6,543 nt of DNA from M3007 sp038246345 (GTDB lineage Bacteria > Bacteroidota > Bacteroidia > Chitinophagales > Saprospiraceae). Positions 5,117 to 6,543 of the stretch are shown here, one piece after another. A program made the translations under genes and the position numbers. The notes under the pieces were generated by a model. It saw only the letters and a list, made by a program, of their open reading frames with translations. It did no database searches and was not told the DNA's origin. Position 1 is the stretch's first letter; every line of letters starts with the position of its first letter. The stretch covers positions 1 through 6,543 of the forward strand of contig JBBRWA010000311.1 of NCBI GenBank assembly GCA_038246345.1, in the 5' to 3' direction.

Positions 5117-6106
5117 AAGCATTTCACCAGGGCTCAAATCATCATTGGTCGCGAAAAAGAAAAGGAAACGCTGGACAAAATCCTGCGCTCAAACCAGGCT
5201 GAATTCCTGGCACTTTACGGTCGCAGAAGGGTAGGCAAAACATTACTTATCCTACCCAGATACCAGATTTTAGAATTGTATATGGCGATGGGTGGAATAC
5301 CATTTTACCTCAAAGCCGTAGAAAAAGGCAAGAGCGCCGTCCAATTGATCGATGAGATTTGTTTTTCCCCACAGGGCCTCTTAACCGAAGAGTACAGCCA
5401 ACTTTACCATTCCTTATTTAGAAATGCTGAATACCATATTGCTGTTATTGAAACTTTGGCAGCGCAACCTCATGGATTGTCTCGCGCTGAAATTGCGCTT
5501 TATGCCAAAATAACCGAGGCACAATTGTCCAAAACCATGGAAGAATTGGTGGAGTGCGATTTTATCAGTTTTTTTCAGCCATTTCTCAACAAAAAGAAGG
5601 ATGGTGTGTACAAGCTGACCGATTTGTATTCGCTCTTCTTTCTAAAATTCATACAACCAAATAAAGGAGCTGGGAGCAAAGTTTGGGAGCAATTATCCCA
5701 ACAAAGCCAGTACACAGCCTGGAGCGGTTACGCCTTTGAAAATATCTGTATGATGCACATTGCGCAGATCAAAACAGCTTTGGGCATCAGTGGGGTTTAT
5801 ACCAAGCATAGCTCCTGGAGATACAAAGGCAGCGACGTATTGCCAAGGGCACAAATAGATATGGTGATCGACAGGGCTGATCAAATCATTCATTTGTGTG
5901 AAGCGAAATTTACAAAGGGGAACTATGCACTGACTGGCGAATATGCTGCACGTCTAAGGCTAAAGAAATCGATTTTCAAAGAAGCTACCAAAACGAAAAA
6001 AGCCGTTTTTACGACGCTATTGAGTACCTACCCAGCTATGCAAAATCAGTACTATCTCGCTGAAATTGACAGTGAAATTAGCATGGATGCTTTGTTTGCG
6101 CATTAG
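5102..6106 (+). pseudogene. COG1672/DUF234-type ATPase with internal deletion and no normal start codon
   Basis: The frame is open from after a TAG at 5099-5101 to a TAG at 6104-6106 (334 codons). The N-terminal part reads IIIGREKEKETLDKIL, then AEFLALYGRRRVGKT, with the Walker A motif at 5219-5242. It then passes straight to RYQILELYMAMGGIPFYL, which in this family normally follows the ATPase core. About 140-160 residues, including Walker B, appear to be missing, with the frame kept. The rest is intact: a winged-helix-like part (LSRAEIALYAKITEAQLSKT) and a C-terminal DUF234 domain with QIDMVIDR and CEAKF, which fits a PD-(D/E)xK nuclease-like pattern (Asp at 5858, Glu at 5900, Lys at 5906). 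No ATG, GTG or TTG occurs in frame before the TTG at 5276. A protein from 5276 would be 276 residues without the P-loop. The family size estimate is from memory. Confidence 0.8.
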
Positions 6107-6140
6107 GACGCACACGATTTATGCGAGACTTTTTCATTTT

Positions 6141-6278
6141 ACACCAAGCCACTACCACACAGCGGGTGATAATGTGCTTGACATCAGCCACGGCTCTGGC
6201 CCAAGCGTTTTTGGCTTTGTGTCGTAGTGGCTTGGTGTGAGCCTTTTTTATGTCACACCAAACCACTACGACGCAAAG
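6141..6278. repeat. Three-copy alternating inverted repeat between convergent genes
   Basis: Copy A (from 6141, ACACCAAGCCACTAC), copy B (reverse, 6224-6238, exact complement of A) and copy C (from 6255, ACACCAAACCACTAC) alternate in direction. A and B extend to 20 of 21 paired positions. B and C form a 26-bp stem (6215-6240 with 6253-6278) with one mismatch and one wobble, around a 12-base loop containing a run of six T. A and C also look alike beyond the core (GGGYGATA, CTTG, CAGCC, CTCTGG), so they may be old copies of one element of about 55-60 bases. The region separates the ATPase remnant (+) from the T9SS gene (-) and could end both transcripts. On the plus strand the A-B stem is followed by GAGCC and T6, which fits a terminator. 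Confidence 0.8.
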
Positions 6279-6325
6279 GGCGATATATACTTGGCTGTTG
6301 TTACAGCCTCTGGGGATCTGACCCA

Positions 6326-6543
6326 CTACCCCTTCAACACCTTCACCGCTGCGCTAGCATCCCCCGCCGCAATCCGCACAAAATACGAACCAGCCGGCAA
6401 GATGCTCATATCAAAGTCCAGCACGTTTTCACCTTCCTGCAAGGTCACATTCCGCGTCATGAGTACCTGACCTAACATATTGCATACGCTCACTTGTGCA
6501 TCGCCGCCTTTCTGTGCCGTAAGGCTGATTTGTGTAAAATCGA
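6326..6543 (-). CDS. C-terminus of a T9SS cargo protein (type A sorting domain), cut by window edge
   Basis: On the minus strand the frame is open from the window end to a TAG at 6326-6328, giving 71 residues. The sequence shows the type IX secretion C-terminal sorting domain: VSVCNMLGQVLMTRNV, a turn LQEGENVLDFDM, the hallmark SILPAGSYFVRI, and a final strand ending AAVKVLKG. In this family the domain directs an exported protein through the T9SS outer-membrane channel, where it is removed and the protein is attached to the surface or released. The N-terminal functional domains lie outside the window, so the cargo cannot be named. It converges with the ATPase remnant across the inverted-repeat array. 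Hairpin GGCTGT-TGTT-ACAGCC (6293-6308) lies 17 bases after the stop but has no T run on the coding strand. Confidence 0.92.
   Translation of the reverse strand, partial: DFTQISLTAQKGGDAQVSVCNMLGQVLMTRNVTLQEGENVLDFDMSILPAGSYFVRIAAGDASAAVKVLKG

Noticed and set aside
6078..6475. Overlapping open frames on both strands covering the inverted-repeat array and the T9SS end, including one with repeated CVVV-x-WC words
   Set aside because: The repeated words come from the inverted DNA repeats read as codons, and the plus-strand frames are shadows of the T9SS sorting domain on the minus strand.

Overview
The window looks like chromosomal DNA of a Bacteroidota (Bacteroidetes) bacterium, probably from the Saprospiria (Haliscomenobacter/Lewinella-like); the class-level guess is inference. 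The evidence for the phylum is a type IX secretion (T9SS) C-terminal sorting domain at the right edge, a TPR-type HisKA_2 sensor kinase next to a LytTR response regulator, A-rich leaders without clear Shine-Dalgarno sites, and an exact TAnnTTTG-type -7 promoter element at 5089-5096.

Layout. 1-393 (+) is the 3' part of a DUF1761 membrane protein, closed by a good intrinsic terminator. 474-1972 is a minus-strand block: an orphan C-terminal-looking fragment, a 15-bp inverted repeat, a secreted SnoaL/DUF4440-like (NTF2-fold) protein, a 24-codon remnant that reads like a TPR end, and a secreted protein of unknown function. 2224-5014 (+) is a two-component pair. The kinase has a signal peptide, TPRs, a membrane helix, a HisKA_2 domain and an HATPase domain, but it is cut by an in-frame TAG just after the phospho-acceptor helix. 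The response regulator (receiver plus LytTR) is intact. The gap between them holds a REP-like hairpin with 14-bp tandem copies and a second, unrelated 14-bp tandem repeat. 5018-5116 carries two 47-bp dyads of identical geometry made from four copies of one 17-bp motif. A COG1672/DUF234-type ATPase follows, with its N-terminal P-loop joined in frame to its C-terminal half, no ordinary start codon and the middle of the ATPase domain missing. 6141-6278 holds a three-copy alternating inverted repeat. 6326-6543 (-) is the C-terminus of a T9SS cargo protein running off the window.

How the parts fit. The kinase and regulator would sense an envelope or periplasmic signal through TPRs and drive LytTR-controlled transcription; with the amber codon read as a stop, the kinase cannot hold both its histidine and its ATP-binding domain in one chain. 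TAG also ends the response regulator, the ATPase and the T9SS gene here, so it is an ordinary stop in this genome. Most of the unusual structure (two damaged genes and four repeat systems) lies between 3600 and 6300, which suggests a region of gene decay and repeat activity. The best candidates for something undescribed are the double 47-bp dyad in front of the ATPase, with a promoter element in one loop, and the three-copy hairpin array behind it.
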